From contig JAPPMY010000118.1 of the NCBI GenBank assembly GCA_028818855.1, positions 34,694-98,693 on the forward strand: a stretch of DNA of 64,000 nucleotides, given 5' to 3'. This document shows, piece by piece, positions 1 through 12,471 of this stretch. The position numbers were made by a program, and so were the translations under genes. Positions within the stretch are counted from its first letter, which is position 1; every line of letters starts with the position of its first letter. Below the pieces are notes generated by a model that saw only the letters and a list, made by a program, of their open reading frames with translations, searched no databases and had not been told where the DNA came from. This DNA comes from Rhodospirillales bacterium. Its GTDB lineage: Bacteria; Pseudomonadota; Alphaproteobacteria; UBA828.

Positions 1-166
1 GGAAGACCGCGACCACCACGATGATCGGCGCCAGGTCGCGGAGCGTTCCGAGCACGAGACCGGCAAAGGAGAGGATGCCTGCCGCCGGCCGATTTCCCTT
101 CAGTCGCTCGAGTGCGTGCTGCACCGAACGAGCTGCCCTGGTCACGGCATCGGTGGGCGCATTCAT
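1..166 (-). CDS. N-terminal fragment of a membrane protein, truncated by window edge
   Basis: Reverse-strand reading from CAT at 164-166 gives MNAPTDAVTRAARSVQHALERLKGNRPAAGILSFAGLVLGTLRDLAPIIVVVAVF..., a plausible cytoplasmic N-terminus followed by a transmembrane helix; runs off the window start. Confidence 0.5.
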   Translation of the reverse strand, partial: MNAPTDAVTRAARSVQHALERLKGNRPAAGILSFAGLVLGTLRDLAPIIVVVAVF

Positions 167-363
167 TGCGACTCGGGCTCCGATTCCTCCGTCATATAAG
201 CACACGGTTTCGGCGCGCAAAGTCACCCGGCCCATGCGCGACCGGGCATGGCCGCAGACGGCGGAATCGAGATTGTGGCGTATTGCTGCTACGCTTGAAT
301 GACGGTGCTCGTCGCGCCGCCGGCTACCGCAGGCGGATGCGCGAGGGATCAGCGGGGGAGACG

Positions 364-1094
364 ATGGGGATCGACATCAACTGCGACATGGGCGAGGCCT
401 ACAGCATCTACACCTGCGGCGACGATGAGGCGATCATGCCGTACATCACGTCGGCCAACGTCGCCTGCGGCTTTCATGCCTCGGATCCCGGGGTCATGCA
501 CGAGACGGTCCTGCTCGCCAGGAAGCACGGCGTGAAGGTCGGCGCCCACCCGTCGTTCCCCGATCGGGACGGCTTCGGCCGGCGCTACATGAAGATGGAT
601 CGCAAGGAGTTGCGCGACGCCATCATCTATCAATGCGGCGCTCTCAAGGGCTTCCTCGAAATGGAGGGGATGACGCTCAATCACCTGAAGCCGCACGGGG
701 CGCTCTACGGCGCCGCCTGGATCGACGAGGACGTGGCAACCGCCTGTGCCGAGGCGGCGCAGGTCTTCGGCGTGCCCATGTACGGCACGACCGGCACCAT
801 GCACGAGACGATCTGGCCCAGGTACGCCGACGTCGTGTGGGAGATATTTGCCGACCTCGACTACGATGACGAGGGCCGCTGCATCATCACCCGCGAGCAC
901 AAGTCGGTGGCGCCGGAGCAGGCAGTCGAGCAGATCATGCGGGTGGTCAAGGACGGCGTGATCCGTTCGGTCAACGGCAAGGACGTGCCGACCAGGGCGG
1001 AGACCATCTGCGTCCATTCGGACACGCCGGGCGCAGTCGCCGTCGCCAAGGCCGTGCGCGATGCGGTCGATCCCTACATCGACCGGAACGGAGG

Positions 1095-1098
<4 letters not shown>
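364..1098 (+). CDS. pxpA: LamB/YcsF family protein, 5-oxoprolinase subunit A
   Basis: MGIDINCDMGEAYSIYTCGDDEAIMPYITSANVACGFHASDP... HLKPHGALY: characteristic YcsF/PxpA sequence; the ORF start at 112 is probably over-extended. Confidence 0.9.
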
Positions 1099-2507
<1,409 letters not shown>

Positions 2508-2548
2508 TCCGCTCGAGCGAGGCCGCGGGCATCGGCGCAGGCGCGCGC

Positions 2549-3712
2549 ATGGGCACGCTCGAACGCTTCGCCGAGGCGAAGCTCGCCGCGCTCGCGGAGC
2601 GGCAGCTCCGCCGCACCGTGCACGAGACCGCGCCCTGCGGGGCCGTCCGGGTGAAGCGGAACGGACGCCCGCTGATCTCCTTCTGCAGCAACGACTACCT
2701 CAACCTGTCGCAGCACCCGGCGGTCAAGCGGGCGGCGGTCGAGGCCACCGAGCGCTGGGGCGCAGGTGCGGGCGCGTCGCGGCTGGTGACCGGCAACCAT
2801 CCCCTCTTCGCGGAGCTGGAGGGCCGCCTCGCCCGCCTCAAGGGCACGGACGACGCCTGCGTGTTCGGCTCGGGCTATCTCGCCAATCTCGGCATCGTCC
2901 CGAGCCTCGTCGGCAAGGGCGACCTGATCGTGGCCGACGAGTTGAGCCACGCGTGCCTGCGCGCGGGCGCCGCGCTGTCGCGCTCGCGGGTCGAGATCTT
3001 CCGCCACAACGACCTCGACCACGTGGAGGCGTTGCTGACCACCCACCGTGCCGGGCACGAGCGCGCGCTGCTGCTGACCGACGGCGTGTTCAGCATGGAC
3101 GGCGACCTCGCGCCGGTGGCGGCGCTTGCCGAGATCGCGGCCGCCCACGACACGTGGCTCATGACCGACGACGCCCACGGGGTCGGCGTGGTTGGCGGCG
3201 GACGCGGATCGAGCTTCGTGGGCGGCGGAAAGGCCGAGGTGCCACTGCAGATGGGCACGCTGTCCAAAGCGGTCGGCAGCTACGGCGGCTATCTCTGCGC
3301 GGCACAGCCCGTGATCGACCTGATCCGCACGCGGGCGCGGCCCTTCATCTACTCCACCGGCCTGCCGCCCGGCGCCGTGGCGGCCAGCATCGCGGCCCTC
3401 GACCTGATCGCGAACGATCCCGACCTGGTCGCGGCGCCGCTCCGCAAGGCGGCGCTCTTCTGCGCCCGGCTCAACCTGCCGGCGCCGGAAAGCTGCATCG
3501 TGCCGATCCTGCTGGGCGCACCGGAGCGCGCGCTGGCAGCCTCCCGGCTGCTGGAGGACGAGGGCTTCCTCGTCGCCGCGATCCGGCCGCCGACGGTGCC
3601 GGAGGGCACGGCGCGGCTCCGCCTCACCTTCAGCGCGGGCCACGACGATGCCGACATCGCACGGCTGGCGGATATCGTGCGCGATCGCATCCTGGATCGG
3701 GACGCGCGGTGA
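2549..3712 (+). CDS. bioF: 8-amino-7-oxononanoate synthase
   Basis: FCSNDYLNLSQHP, GAGASRLVTGNHPLF, DDAHGVGVVG, GTLSKAVGSYGGY: BioF signatures. Confidence 0.93.
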   Translation: MGTLERFAEAKLAALAERQLRRTVHETAPCGAVRVKRNGRPLISFCSNDYLNLSQHPAVKRAAVEATERWGAGAGASRLVTGNHPLFAELEGRLARLKGTDDACVFGSGYLANLGIVPSLVGKGDLIVADELSHACLRAGAALSRSRVEIFRHNDLDHVEALLTTHRAGHERALLLTDGVFSMDGDLAPVAALAEIAAAHDTWLMTDDAHGVGVVGGGRGSSFVGGGKAEVPLQMGTLSKAVGSYGGYLCAAQPVIDLIRTRARPFIYSTGLPPGAVAASIAALDLIANDPDLVAAPLRKAALFCARLNLPAPESCIVPILLGAPERALAASRLLEDEGFLVAAIRPPTVPEGTARLRLTFSAGHDDADIARLADIVRDRILDRDAR

Positions 3713-4392
3713 GCACGCTCTTCGTCACCGCCACGGGCACCGAGATCGGCAAGACCCTCGTCACCGCGGCGCTCTGCCATGAGCTTCAGGCGGCGGGGCG
3801 CCCGGTGCGCGCGCTCAAGCCGGTGCTGAGCGGCTACGACCCGGCGGATTTGAACGAGAGCGACCCCGGCGTGCTGCTGGCGAGCCTCGGCGAGGCGGTG
3901 ACCGAGGAGACGGTCGCCGCCATCACGCCCTGGCGCTTCGCCGTGCCCCTCTCGCCCGACATGGCCGCAGCCCGCGAGGGACGCCGTCTCGATCTGGCGG
4001 CGATCGTCGCCTTCTGCCGCGCCGCCGAGGGCGACCCGCTGCTGATCGAGGGCATCGGCGGTGCCATGGTGCCGCTCGACGACGATCACACCGTGCTCGA
4101 CTGGATCGCGGAGCTCGCCGCGCCCGCTCTGGTCGTGGCGGGCAGCTACCTCGGCACCATCAGCCACACGCTGACGACGCTCGCAGCCATACGCGGGCGC
4201 GGCGTCGCCGTCGCCGGGCTCGTCATCAGCGAATCCCCCGAAAGCCCGGTGCCGCTCTCCGAGACGGCAGAGACCATCAACCGCCACGCGGGGCCACTCC
4301 CCACGATCTTGGTGCCGCGTCTCTCCGCCGGACCCGCCCCCTGGCGCGCGGCACCGCCCATCGCTCGTCCGCTGGGCTTACTGGGCAAATAA
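3709..4392 (+). CDS. bioD: Dethiobiotin synthase (GTG start)
   Basis: VSTLFVTATGTEIGKTLVTAAL P-loop, KPVLSGYDP, EGIGGAMVPL; GTGA overlap with bioF stop. Confidence 0.9.
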   Translation: MSTLFVTATGTEIGKTLVTAALCHELQAAGRPVRALKPVLSGYDPADLNESDPGVLLASLGEAVTEETVAAITPWRFAVPLSPDMAAAREGRRLDLAAIVAFCRAAEGDPLLIEGIGGAMVPLDDDHTVLDWIAELAAPALVVAGSYLGTISHTLTTLAAIRGRGVAVAGLVISESPESPVPLSETAETINRHAGPLPTILVPRLSAGPAPWRAAPPIARPLGLLGK

Positions 4393-4439
4393 GCGGTGAT
4401 CTGCAGACCCGCGCTATCTCCAGCTGGCCGAAGAATTCA

Positions 4440-4545
4440 CGTTTATAGGGGTTTACGTTGAGATATAACTTAATCTGAATGGGTATATGAATTTGTTGAT
4501 GTCGATATAATCAATCGGCATACTATCAATCATTGAATGTCCGTG
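4440..4545 (+). promoter_or_regulatory. AT-rich islet with candidate promoter (-10-like TATAAT at 4506-4511) upstream of porin gene
   Basis: Locally low GC in an otherwise GC-rich window (gatataacttaatctgaatgggtatatgaatttgttgatgtcgatataatcaat); about 200-nt leader before the 4716 start. Confidence 0.45.
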
Positions 4546-4715
4546 TCGCGACCACGACTTCCGTGAATCGACGAAGGACTGTTCGACCGGCAGCGTTCCT
4601 TTCGGCTGTCGGGAGGCCATCCTTTGCGCTGTTTGGCCGCCCGCTGGCGGGCTGCGGAGTCCAATGAGGCATTCGCGCCAGACATTGCAGGAACCGGGTT
4701 CTGGAGGCGGCCTTT

Positions 4716-6332
4716 ATGCAAAGAGGTTACATGGGGCTTTGGGACCAGCGGCCCTTGGTGGGTACGGCAAAGGGTAAAGGCGCAGATACGGCGATTGCCA
4801 ATCCGAGCAATTTCCCGAGCGGCCGGCGCGCGGCTCGATGCAGTTTGGGGGTTCTGCCTCTTGCGTTGAGCGTGGGTCTGGGCCTTACGGCGGCGCTCTT
4901 CTCGACGATCGGGACGACGCACGCCGACAGCACGCTCGACGACCTCATCGAGCGCCTTGACAGGCTCGAAGCGGAAAACCGCGCGCTTCGAAGAGAGGTC
5001 GAGGACCTCAAGGACGGACAGGCCGGTCGGGAAGAGACGGCGCCGCAGGCTGCCGTCACCCCATCCGAAGGCCGTCCGGGCAGGAACCTCATCGCCACCG
5101 ACTCCGCCTACGGTTACGCGATCCTCGATCCGACCACCGACATCAACCGCAAGCAGCGCCTGATCCTCGCGCGCAGGCAGGACGGAACTCTCGCCCCCGA
5201 TAGCGTCAATGTGCAGGGGGCGGTGACCGCGATCACCGACTTCCAAGCGAGCAACAGGAGCGAGAAGTTCGGCTACCTGATGCGCCATCCGACCTCGACC
5301 AACCAAATGGGCAACGAAGTCTCCGAGGCGACCATCCATTCGACGCAGCTCGGCTTCACGGCCACCCTCGGCGACTGGATCACGGGGCACGCCCAAATCC
5401 TCTTCGACCCGGAGCAGAGCTTCGGAGCGGGCACCAACACGGACCTGGAGCGCAACCAGCTTCAGATGCGCCGCGCCTACGTCCTCTTCGGCAACCTCGA
5501 TCGCGCGCCGCTCTTTGCCAGCATCGGCAAGATGGCGGTGCCCTTCGGACTGACCGATACCGTCAATCCGTTCACGGCGTCCACCGTCTGGCACGCCTTC
5601 GGAGCAATGGCCAACGGTGCGAGCGCAGGCTACGCGAGCGACGGCTTGAACCTCTCCCTGATGGCCGTGCAGGGCGGGGCGCAGTTCCGCGCTGCGAACA
5701 CGCCGGTGGAGGGAACTTCTGTCCCGAGCAAGCTCAACAACTTCGCCCTGGACGCGCACTACGAGTTCGATCTGGGGTCGGCCGAGACGCTGCTCCTGGG
5801 GGGCTCCTATCTGGAAGGCTCGGCCTACTGTCAGGCCTACCCCGTGACCCACTTCATGCCCTGTCGGGACAACAACCCGGCGTTCGACGTCTATGGCAGG
5901 CTTGTCGCCGACAACTTCATGCTCAAGGCGGAGTTCGCCGAGACGCTCGACGCGTGGCCGGGCACCTTCAATCCCGCAATGCCGCAATTTCAAGCACGTA
6001 AAGTGACCAGTTTCGATGTCGGCGCGAAGTACCGGATCGATCTCGACAATGGCCCGCTCGACATTTCCGCCGAGTTCAGCCGCTTCGTCGCCGGACCGTC
6101 CGGCGCGCCGTGGGAAGACCAGGATCAGACCGTGCTTGGCGCCGCGTGGTTCGTCTCGCCCGGCGTGAAGCTCTTCGCCGAATACGTCCGTGTGGCCGGC
6201 TTCGCGCCGCTGAACTTCATCAGCGGCGGAAGCATCAGAGACGAAGCCGGCAACGTCATGCACGACCACACCATCAGCGACGCCTCCGCCCGCTCTGACG
6301 TCTTCCTGGTAGGCGCCAACGCGGCGTTCTGA
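4716..6332 (+). CDS. LbtU-like outer-membrane siderophore porin with N-terminal coiled coil
   Basis: Signal-like hydrophobic segment, coiled coil LDDLIERLDRLEAENRALRREVEDLKDG, then barrel-like repeats with SIGKMAVPFGLTDTVNPFTASTVWHAFG resembling LbtU-family porins. Confidence 0.7.
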   Translation: MQRGYMGLWDQRPLVGTAKGKGADTAIANPSNFPSGRRAARCSLGVLPLALSVGLGLTAALFSTIGTTHADSTLDDLIERLDRLEAENRALRREVEDLKDGQAGREETAPQAAVTPSEGRPGRNLIATDSAYGYAILDPTTDINRKQRLILARRQDGTLAPDSVNVQGAVTAITDFQASNRSEKFGYLMRHPTSTNQMGNEVSEATIHSTQLGFTATLGDWITGHAQILFDPEQSFGAGTNTDLERNQLQMRRAYVLFGNLDRAPLFASIGKMAVPFGLTDTVNPFTASTVWHAFGAMANGASAGYASDGLNLSLMAVQGGAQFRAANTPVEGTSVPSKLNNFALDAHYEFDLGSAETLLLGGSYLEGSAYCQAYPVTHFMPCRDNNPAFDVYGRLVADNFMLKAEFAETLDAWPGTFNPAMPQFQARKVTSFDVGAKYRIDLDNGPLDISAEFSRFVAGPSGAPWEDQDQTVLGAAWFVSPGVKLFAEYVRVAGFAPLNFISGGSIRDEAGNVMHDHTISDASARSDVFLVGANAAF

Positions 6333-6334
6333 CA

Positions 6335-6361
6335 GGGCGGCGCAGCCGCCCGGCGCCGCCC
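6335..6361. terminator. Candidate bidirectional terminator hairpin between convergent genes
   Basis: Perfect 8-bp stem GGGCGGCG/CGCCGCCC in the 29-bp gap between the porin gene and parC; no clear U-tract. Confidence 0.35.
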
Positions 6362-8596
6362 TCACAAAAACCGGTTGGCCGTAGGGAAGCCGCGCGGAGC
6401 GGAGCGCCCCGCCTGGCCGCGCTTGCCGCGCCATTGCTCCAGCGCCGTCTCGGTGCGCACGCCGGCGCCCGAACGCCAGCGCAGCCCCTCGGCCCGCTCG
6501 AAGACCTGCGCGTCCGAAAGCGCGGCCTCGCGGTAGCGCTGCAGGATCACGCCCCGCCCGCGCGCCATGGTCGGCACGTCGGCGGCCGGGAAGAGCAAAA
6601 GGCGCCGGTTGGTGCCGACAATGGCGACCGTGTCGCCGGCTGCCTCGACGCAGACCGCGGCTTCCGCTCCCTCGGCCACGTTCAGCACCTGCCGCCCGGT
6701 GCGGGTCTGGGCGACGGCGTCGTCCTCGGAGACGAAGAAGCCGCGCCCGTCGCTCGCCGCCACTAGCAGAAGCCGGCCGGGCCGGTGAACGAAGAGCGCG
6801 ACCGGCTCGTGATCGTTGCCGAGGTCCACCATGAGGCGCACGGGCTCGCCGAAGCCGCGCCCGCCGGGCAGTCGATCCGCGGGCAGCGTGTAGAAGCGCC
6901 CGTTGGTGGCGAAGAGCAGCAGCTTGTCCGTGGTCTCGGCGTGAAAGCGGAAGCGCTCCCGGTCGCCCTCCTTGTAGCGCACGGCCGCTTCCGCCTCGGC
7001 ATGACCCTTGACCGCGCGTATCCATCCCTTGGCCGAGCAGATCACCGTGATCGGCTCGCGCTCGACAAGCGCCTCCACCGGCACTGCCTGCGGTGCCGGC
7101 GCGCGGCCGATGGCGGTGCGCCGCGCGCCCAGCGCGGTCTGCTGCCCGAAGCGCTCCCTGATCTCCGCGATCTCGGCGAGCAGCGCGGTCTTCTGCCGGC
7201 GCGTGCTCTTCTCGAGCTTCTCGAGCCGGGCGCGCTCCGCCTCCAGCGCCTCGTGCTCGCGCCGGATCGCCTCTTCCTCCAGCCGGCGCAGCGCGCGCAG
7301 GCGCATGTTGAGGATGGCGTCCGCCTGCACCTCGCTGATCCCGAACGCGGCCACGAGCGCGGACCTGGGCTCGTCCTCCTCGCGCACGATGCGGATCACC
7401 TCGTCGAGATTGAGGTAGGCGACGAGATAGCCGCCCAGCACGTCGAGCCGGTGGGCGATGGCCGCCAGCCGATGCGCCGTGCGCCGCAGCAGGACCGCGC
7501 GCCGGTGGTCGAGAAACGCCTGGAGCACCTGCTTCAGCGTCATCACGCGGGGCACGCCCGCCGCATCGAGCACGTTCATGTTGAGGCCGATGCGGGTCTC
7601 CAGCTCCGTCTGTCGGAACAGCATCTCCATCAGGAGTTCCGCCTCGACCGTGCGGCTCTTGGGCTCGAGCACGAGGCGGACGTCCTCGGCCGATTCGTCC
7701 CGCACGTCGGCCAGCAGCGCGAGCTTGCGGGCCTGCAGCAGCTCGGCGATGCGCTCGACGAGGCGCGCCTTCTGCACCTGATAGGGAATCTCGGTGACAA
7801 CGATCTGGTACTGGCCGCGCCCGAGGTCCTCCCTCTCCCAGCGGGCACGGACACGGAAGCCGCCGCGCCCCGTGGCATAAGCCTCCGCAATCTGCGCGCG
7901 GTCTTCCACCAGCACGCCGCCGGTGGGGAAGTCCGGCCCCGGCACCAGCTCCACCAGGGCGTCGCCCGCGAGCTTCGGGTCCTTCAGCAGCGCGGTCAGC
8001 GCGTCGCAAAGCTCGCCCGCGTTGTGGGGCGGGATGCTGGTCGCGAGCCCCACGGCGATCCCCGTCGCCCCGTTGGCGAGCAGGTTGGGGAAGGCCGCCG
8101 GCAGCACCACCGGCTCGGCGTCGCCGCCGTCGTAGGTCTCGCGGAAGTCGACGGCGTCCTCGTCGAGACCCTCCAGCAGGGCCTGCGCCACCTCGGTGAG
8201 CCGCGCCTCGGTGTAGCGCATGGCCGCGGCGTTGTCGCCGTCGACGTTGCCGAAGTTACCCTGGCCCTCGACCAGCGCGTAACGCGCGGCGAAGGTCTGG
8301 GCGAGCCGCACGAGGGCGTCGTACACAGCCGTATCGCCGTGGGGGTGGTACTTGCCGATCACGTCGCCCACCACCCGCGCGCACTTCTTGAAGCCCGCGT
8401 CGGGGTCGAGCTTGAGCGCCCGCATCGCGTAGAGAAGGCGGCGCTGGACCGGCTTGAGCCCGTCGCGCACGTCGGGCAGCGAGCGCGCGGTGATGGTGGA
8501 GAGCGCGTAGGCCAGATAGCGCTCGCTCAGCGCATCGCCGAGCGGCACGGGCTGGATCGCGCCTTCCGTCACGATGTCGTCTGCGATTCGCGCCAT
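6362..8596 (-). CDS. parC: DNA topoisomerase IV subunit A
   Basis: [58 protein letters not shown]...; start set at 8596 rather than the ORF-track 9301. Confidence 0.93.
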   Translation of the reverse strand: MARIADDIVTEGAIQPVPLGDALSERYLAYALSTITARSLPDVRDGLKPVQRRLLYAMRALKLDPDAGFKKCARVVGDVIGKYHPHGDTAVYDALVRLAQTFAARYALVEGQGNFGNVDGDNAAAMRYTEARLTEVAQALLEGLDEDAVDFRETYDGGDAEPVVLPAAFPNLLANGATGIAVGLATSIPPHNAGELCDALTALLKDPKLAGDALVELVPGPDFPTGGVLVEDRAQIAEAYATGRGGFRVRARWEREDLGRGQYQIVVTEIPYQVQKARLVERIAELLQARKLALLADVRDESAEDVRLVLEPKSRTVEAELLMEMLFRQTELETRIGLNMNVLDAAGVPRVMTLKQVLQAFLDHRRAVLLRRTAHRLAAIAHRLDVLGGYLVAYLNLDEVIRIVREEDEPRSALVAAFGISEVQADAILNMRLRALRRLEEEAIRREHEALEAERARLEKLEKSTRRQKTALLAEIAEIRERFGQQTALGARRTAIGRAPAPQAVPVEALVEREPITVICSAKGWIRAVKGHAEAEAAVRYKEGDRERFRFHAETTDKLLLFATNGRFYTLPADRLPGGRGFGEPVRLMVDLGNDHEPVALFVHRPGRLLLVAASDGRGFFVSEDDAVAQTRTGRQVLNVAEGAEAAVCVEAAGDTVAIVGTNRRLLLFPAADVPTMARGRGVILQRYREAALSDAQVFERAEGLRWRSGAGVRTETALEQWRGKRGQAGRSAPRGFPTANRFL

Positions 8597-8636
8597 GGCC
8601 GCCGCTATAGCACAGCCGCCGAGTCGCCCAAGAGTC

Positions 8637-9395
8637 TCACGCCGCTGTCGGTGAGTCTGGCGGCGCCGCGCCCGCCCGCAAGCGGTCGATGAAGCGCTCT
8701 CTGGCAGGGGGCATACGCCCGCCCTGCTCGGCGAACACGTGCTTCTCGAAGAACCAGCCGGTAAGCCGCATGCCTGCCACGATGTCGGCGGCGCTGGCTG
8801 CGGCGTCTCCCTCGGTCTGTGCGAGGAAGGGCGGCAGCGGGAGCAGCTTCTCCGCGTAGGGTGCGCCGGCTTCGCGCGAGACCGCCCGTCCGCTGCGGGG
8901 CGACACGTAGGCCAGGTCATCGACCGCGCCGGTCGCCGCGCAGGCCGCAAGGTCGAGGCCGAAGCCAAGCTCGCCCAGCAACGCCAGCTCCCAGCGCACC
9001 ATCGTCTCGGCCCACTGCGCGCTCGCTTCAAGGGCGTCGAGCAAGTGCCCGAGGGCGCCATAGACCTGTGGATAGGGATGCCGCTCCGGCAACGTCGCCT
9101 CCGTGAGCGCGCAGACGGCAGCGAGCGCCGCAAGTCGGGGCGGATCGTCCAGCAGCATGCTCGATTGCGCGCGCACCAGCTCGCAGGTGTAGCGGCCGAG
9201 GTGCTCGGGCAGGCGGGCCTGCCAGCGGGCCGCCAGCGTGTTGCCCGGCTGGTAGAGCCCCCGCCCCCGCCGCCCGCGCGCACCCTGCACCAGCCCGGCA
9301 TGGCGGCCGTGATGCTCGGTCAGCAGCGAGACGACGGCCGCGCTCTCCCCATGGCGCCGGGCCGAGAGGACGATGCCCGTATCGCTCCATTCCAT
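8637..9395 (-). CDS. recO: DNA repair protein RecO
   Basis: [41 protein letters not shown]...: typical RecO N-terminal OB fold. Confidence 0.92.
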   Translation of the reverse strand: MEWSDTGIVLSARRHGESAAVVSLLTEHHGRHAGLVQGARGRRGRGLYQPGNTLAARWQARLPEHLGRYTCELVRAQSSMLLDDPPRLAALAAVCALTEATLPERHPYPQVYGALGHLLDALEASAQWAETMVRWELALLGELGFGLDLAACAATGAVDDLAYVSPRSGRAVSREAGAPYAEKLLPLPPFLAQTEGDAAASAADIVAGMRLTGWFFEKHVFAEQGGRMPPARERFIDRLRAGAAPPDSPTAA

Positions 9396-9424
9396 GCCGT
9401 CCGCCCCCGACCGGACGTCCCCAC

Positions 9425-9535
9425 CTCCCCCTGTCCCCCTCCCCCCGGAGGGCGGAGGGGGAACGCAAGCGGTACCGGTCTTTTCTCCCTCTCCTCCCTG
9501 GGGAGGAGAGGGTCAGGGTGAGGAGGGGGATGTCT
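9425..9535. repeat. Intergenic C/G-tract inverted repeats (CCCTCTCCTCCC-TG-GGGAGGAGAGGG plus a second C-rich/G-rich pair)
   Basis: Perfect 12-bp arms at 9487-9498 and 9501-9512 followed by TCAGGGTGAGGAGGGGGA; resembles common dispersed intergenic CCCTCTCCC/GGGAGAGGGTCAGGGTGAGG elements. Confidence 0.5.
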
Positions 9536-9657
9536 CGGTCTTCCATAGCGGAAGGAAGCACCTCACGCCATCACTGGTCGGGAGCGGCGTTGCCGATCGA
9601 AGCACTGTTGAGGAAGCGGCGAACTTGCAACGCGCGGACACCTCCGCCACAATCGCA

Positions 9658-9750
9658 GGCGCTCTGGGGGAGCCGTACGCGGCTGAGAGGTCGGAACCAC
9701 TCCGACGACCCCTTGAACCTGATCCGGTTAGGACCGGCGTAGGAAACGAG
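9658..9750 (+). promoter_or_regulatory. TPP riboswitch (THI element)
   Basis: Contains GCTGAGAGG and CCCCTTGAACCTGATCCGGTTAGGACCGGCGTAGGAAACGAG, the conserved TPP-aptamer blocks, immediately upstream of a thiamine-precursor ABC transporter. Confidence 0.95.
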
Positions 9751-9752
9751 AC

Positions 9753-10526
<774 letters not shown>

Positions 10527-10538
10527 CGGCGGCGGAGA

Positions 10539-11279
10539 ATGCGTGCCCTCAGGCTGACGGCGATCTGCGGCCTTCTGGTCCTGATATGGCAGGCAATCGT
10601 CTGGCTGGCCGAGACGCCCCACTACATCCTGCCGGGGCCGGCACGGGTCGGCGCGACCTGGTGGGAGCACGCCGGGCTGATCCTGGAGCACACGCAGACC
10701 ACGCTGCTGGAGATCGTCCTCGGCCTCCTCCTCGGCACGCTGCTGGGCGTCATCAGCGCTCTCGTGCTCACCTACGTGCGGCCGGCGCGGCTCTGGCTCC
10801 TGCCGGTGCTGGTCGCCTCGCAGGCGGTGCCGGTCTTCGCGCTGGCGCCGATCCTCGTGCTCTGGCTCGGCTACGGCATCGCGTCGAAGGTCGCGATGGC
10901 GACGCTCATCATCTACTTCCCCGTGGCCGCCAACTTCTTCGACGGGCTCAGGCGCACGGAGCCGGGCTGGCTCGACCTCGCCCGCGCGATGGGTGCCGGC
11001 CCGTGGCGGACGCTCTGGCGCATCCGCGTGCCGGCGGCGCTGCCTGCGCTGGCCTCGGGAGTCCGCGTCGCAGCGGCGGTGGCTCCCATCGGCGCCGTGG
11101 TCGGCGAGTGGGTGGGATCGAGCGCCGGCCTCGGCTTCCTCATGCTGCACGCCAACGGGCGCATGCAGATCGACCTGATGTTCGCCGCGCTGCTCACCCT
11201 CGCGGTCTTCGCGGTGGCGATCTACTTCATCATCGACCACGTGCTGCGCCGGGCCCTTCATTGGCAGCCCGACACGTGA
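10539..11279 (+). CDS. ABC transporter permease, HMP/thiamine-precursor type
   Basis: Multiple TM segments; EWVGSSAGLGFLMLHANGRMQIDLMFAALL typical of the ThiX/SsuC permease family. Confidence 0.88.
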   Translation: MRALRLTAICGLLVLIWQAIVWLAETPHYILPGPARVGATWWEHAGLILEHTQTTLLEIVLGLLLGTLLGVISALVLTYVRPARLWLLPVLVASQAVPVFALAPILVLWLGYGIASKVAMATLIIYFPVAANFFDGLRRTEPGWLDLARAMGAGPWRTLWRIRVPAALPALASGVRVAAAVAPIGAVVGEWVGSSAGLGFLMLHANGRMQIDLMFAALLTLAVFAVAIYFIIDHVLRRALHWQPDT

Positions 11280-11302
11280 GCAACCAACAGGGAGGATGAC
11301 CC

Positions 11303-12262
11303 ATGCGCGGATTTGCCAAGACATTGCTGGTGGCGGCGACCCTGTGCCTGGCCGCGGCCTTGCTCGCGCCGAAGCCTGCCGGCGCCGCCGAGAAGATGAC
11401 CCTGCTGCTCGACTGGTTCATCAACCCTGACCACGCGCCCCTCTTCGTCGCGCAGGAGAAGGGCTACTTCGCGGATGCCGGCCTGGAGGTCGAGCTGATC
11501 GCGCCGGCCGATCCCAACGACCCGCCCAAGCTGGTCGCTGCCGGCAAGGCCGACCTCGCGGTCTCCTACCAGCCGCAGCTTCACCTGCAGGTGGCCGAGG
11601 GGCTGCCGCTGGTGCGGATCGCGACGCTGGTGGCGACCCCGCTGAACACGCTGCTCGTGCTGGCTGACGGACCGGTGCAGTCCATCGCCGATCTCAAGGG
11701 CCGCACCGTGGGCTTCTCGGTCGGCGGCTTCGAGGACGCGCTTCTCGGCGCCATGCTGGAACGCCACGGCCTCGGCGTGGACGACGTGACGCTGGTCAAC
11801 GTCAACTTCTCGCTCTCGCCGTCGCTGATTTCGGGCCAGGTCGATGCCGTGATCGGCGCCTACCGCAACTTCGAGCTGAACCAGATGGATATCGAGGGCC
11901 GCCCCGGCCGCGCCTTCTACATCGAGGAGGAAGGCGTGCCCCCCTACGACGAGCTCATCGTCGTGGCGCATACCGACCGGCTGGGCGAGCCCGCGCTGCG
12001 GCGCTTCGTCGATGCGCTGGAACGCGGCGTGCAGTTCCTCATCAACCACCCGGACGAGTCCTGGCAGCTCTTCTTGCGAGGCCGGGAGGAGCTTGACGAC
12101 GAGCTGAACAAGCGCGCCTGGCGCGACACGCTGCCGCGCTTCGCGCTCCGGCCCGCGGCGCTCGATACCGCGCGCTACGAGCGCTTCGCAGCCTTCCTCC
12201 AGACCCAGGGCCTGATCCCGGAGGCGCTCCCTGCCTCGGCATATGCAGTGGAGCTGGATTAG
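11303..12262 (+). CDS. ABC transporter substrate-binding protein, NMT1/THI5-like (ThiY-type)
   Basis: Signal peptide then LLLDWFINPDHAPLFVAQEKGYFADAGLEVELI, typical of ThiY/NMT1-like binding proteins. Confidence 0.9.
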   Translation: MRGFAKTLLVAATLCLAAALLAPKPAGAAEKMTLLLDWFINPDHAPLFVAQEKGYFADAGLEVELIAPADPNDPPKLVAAGKADLAVSYQPQLHLQVAEGLPLVRIATLVATPLNTLLVLADGPVQSIADLKGRTVGFSVGGFEDALLGAMLERHGLGVDDVTLVNVNFSLSPSLISGQVDAVIGAYRNFELNQMDIEGRPGRAFYIEEEGVPPYDELIVVAHTDRLGEPALRRFVDALERGVQFLINHPDESWQLFLRGREELDDELNKRAWRDTLPRFALRPAALDTARYERFAAFLQTQGLIPEALPASAYAVELD

Positions 12263-12326
12263 CCCGGAATCTTCACCGCGGTCCGGTCCGTGTCGCCGGA
12301 GACACGCAACGCTAGACAATTGATGC

Positions 12327-12471
12327 GGCCTATTCCGGCCTATACCGGTCCATAGTGGCCCATAATGGTCCATAGTGGCACAAAATGGTCCGGGAGGGCC
12401 GGGTTCTGGACCGCTTCATCCGGCCTATTTTGGCCCAAAGTGGCCCATCGTGGCTCAAGATGGACCCGGCA
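12327..12471. repeat. 10-bp-periodic repeat array, 13 degenerate units of GGYCYAWART in two blocks
   Basis: Units starting at 12327, 12337, 12347, 12357, 12367, 12377, 12387, 12397, then 12422, 12432, 12442, 12452, 12462, e.g. ggtccatagt/ggcccataat/ggtccatagt/ggcacaaaat and ggcctatttt/ggcccaaagt/ggcccatcgt. Confidence 0.85.

Noticed and set aside
21-302. 93-aa plus-strand ORF at the window start
   Set aside because: Overlaps a more protein-like minus-strand membrane-protein N-terminus (1-166) and shows no recognisable domain.
4530-8009. 1159-aa minus-strand ORF across the porin and parC genes
   Set aside because: Composition-driven (Arg/Ala/Gly-rich, no recognisable domain) and antisense to the porin; the real gene on this strand is parC in another frame.
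12327-12471. CRISPR interpretation of the repeat array
   Set aside because: Units are 10 bp, degenerate and contiguous without unique spacers; no cas genes in the window.
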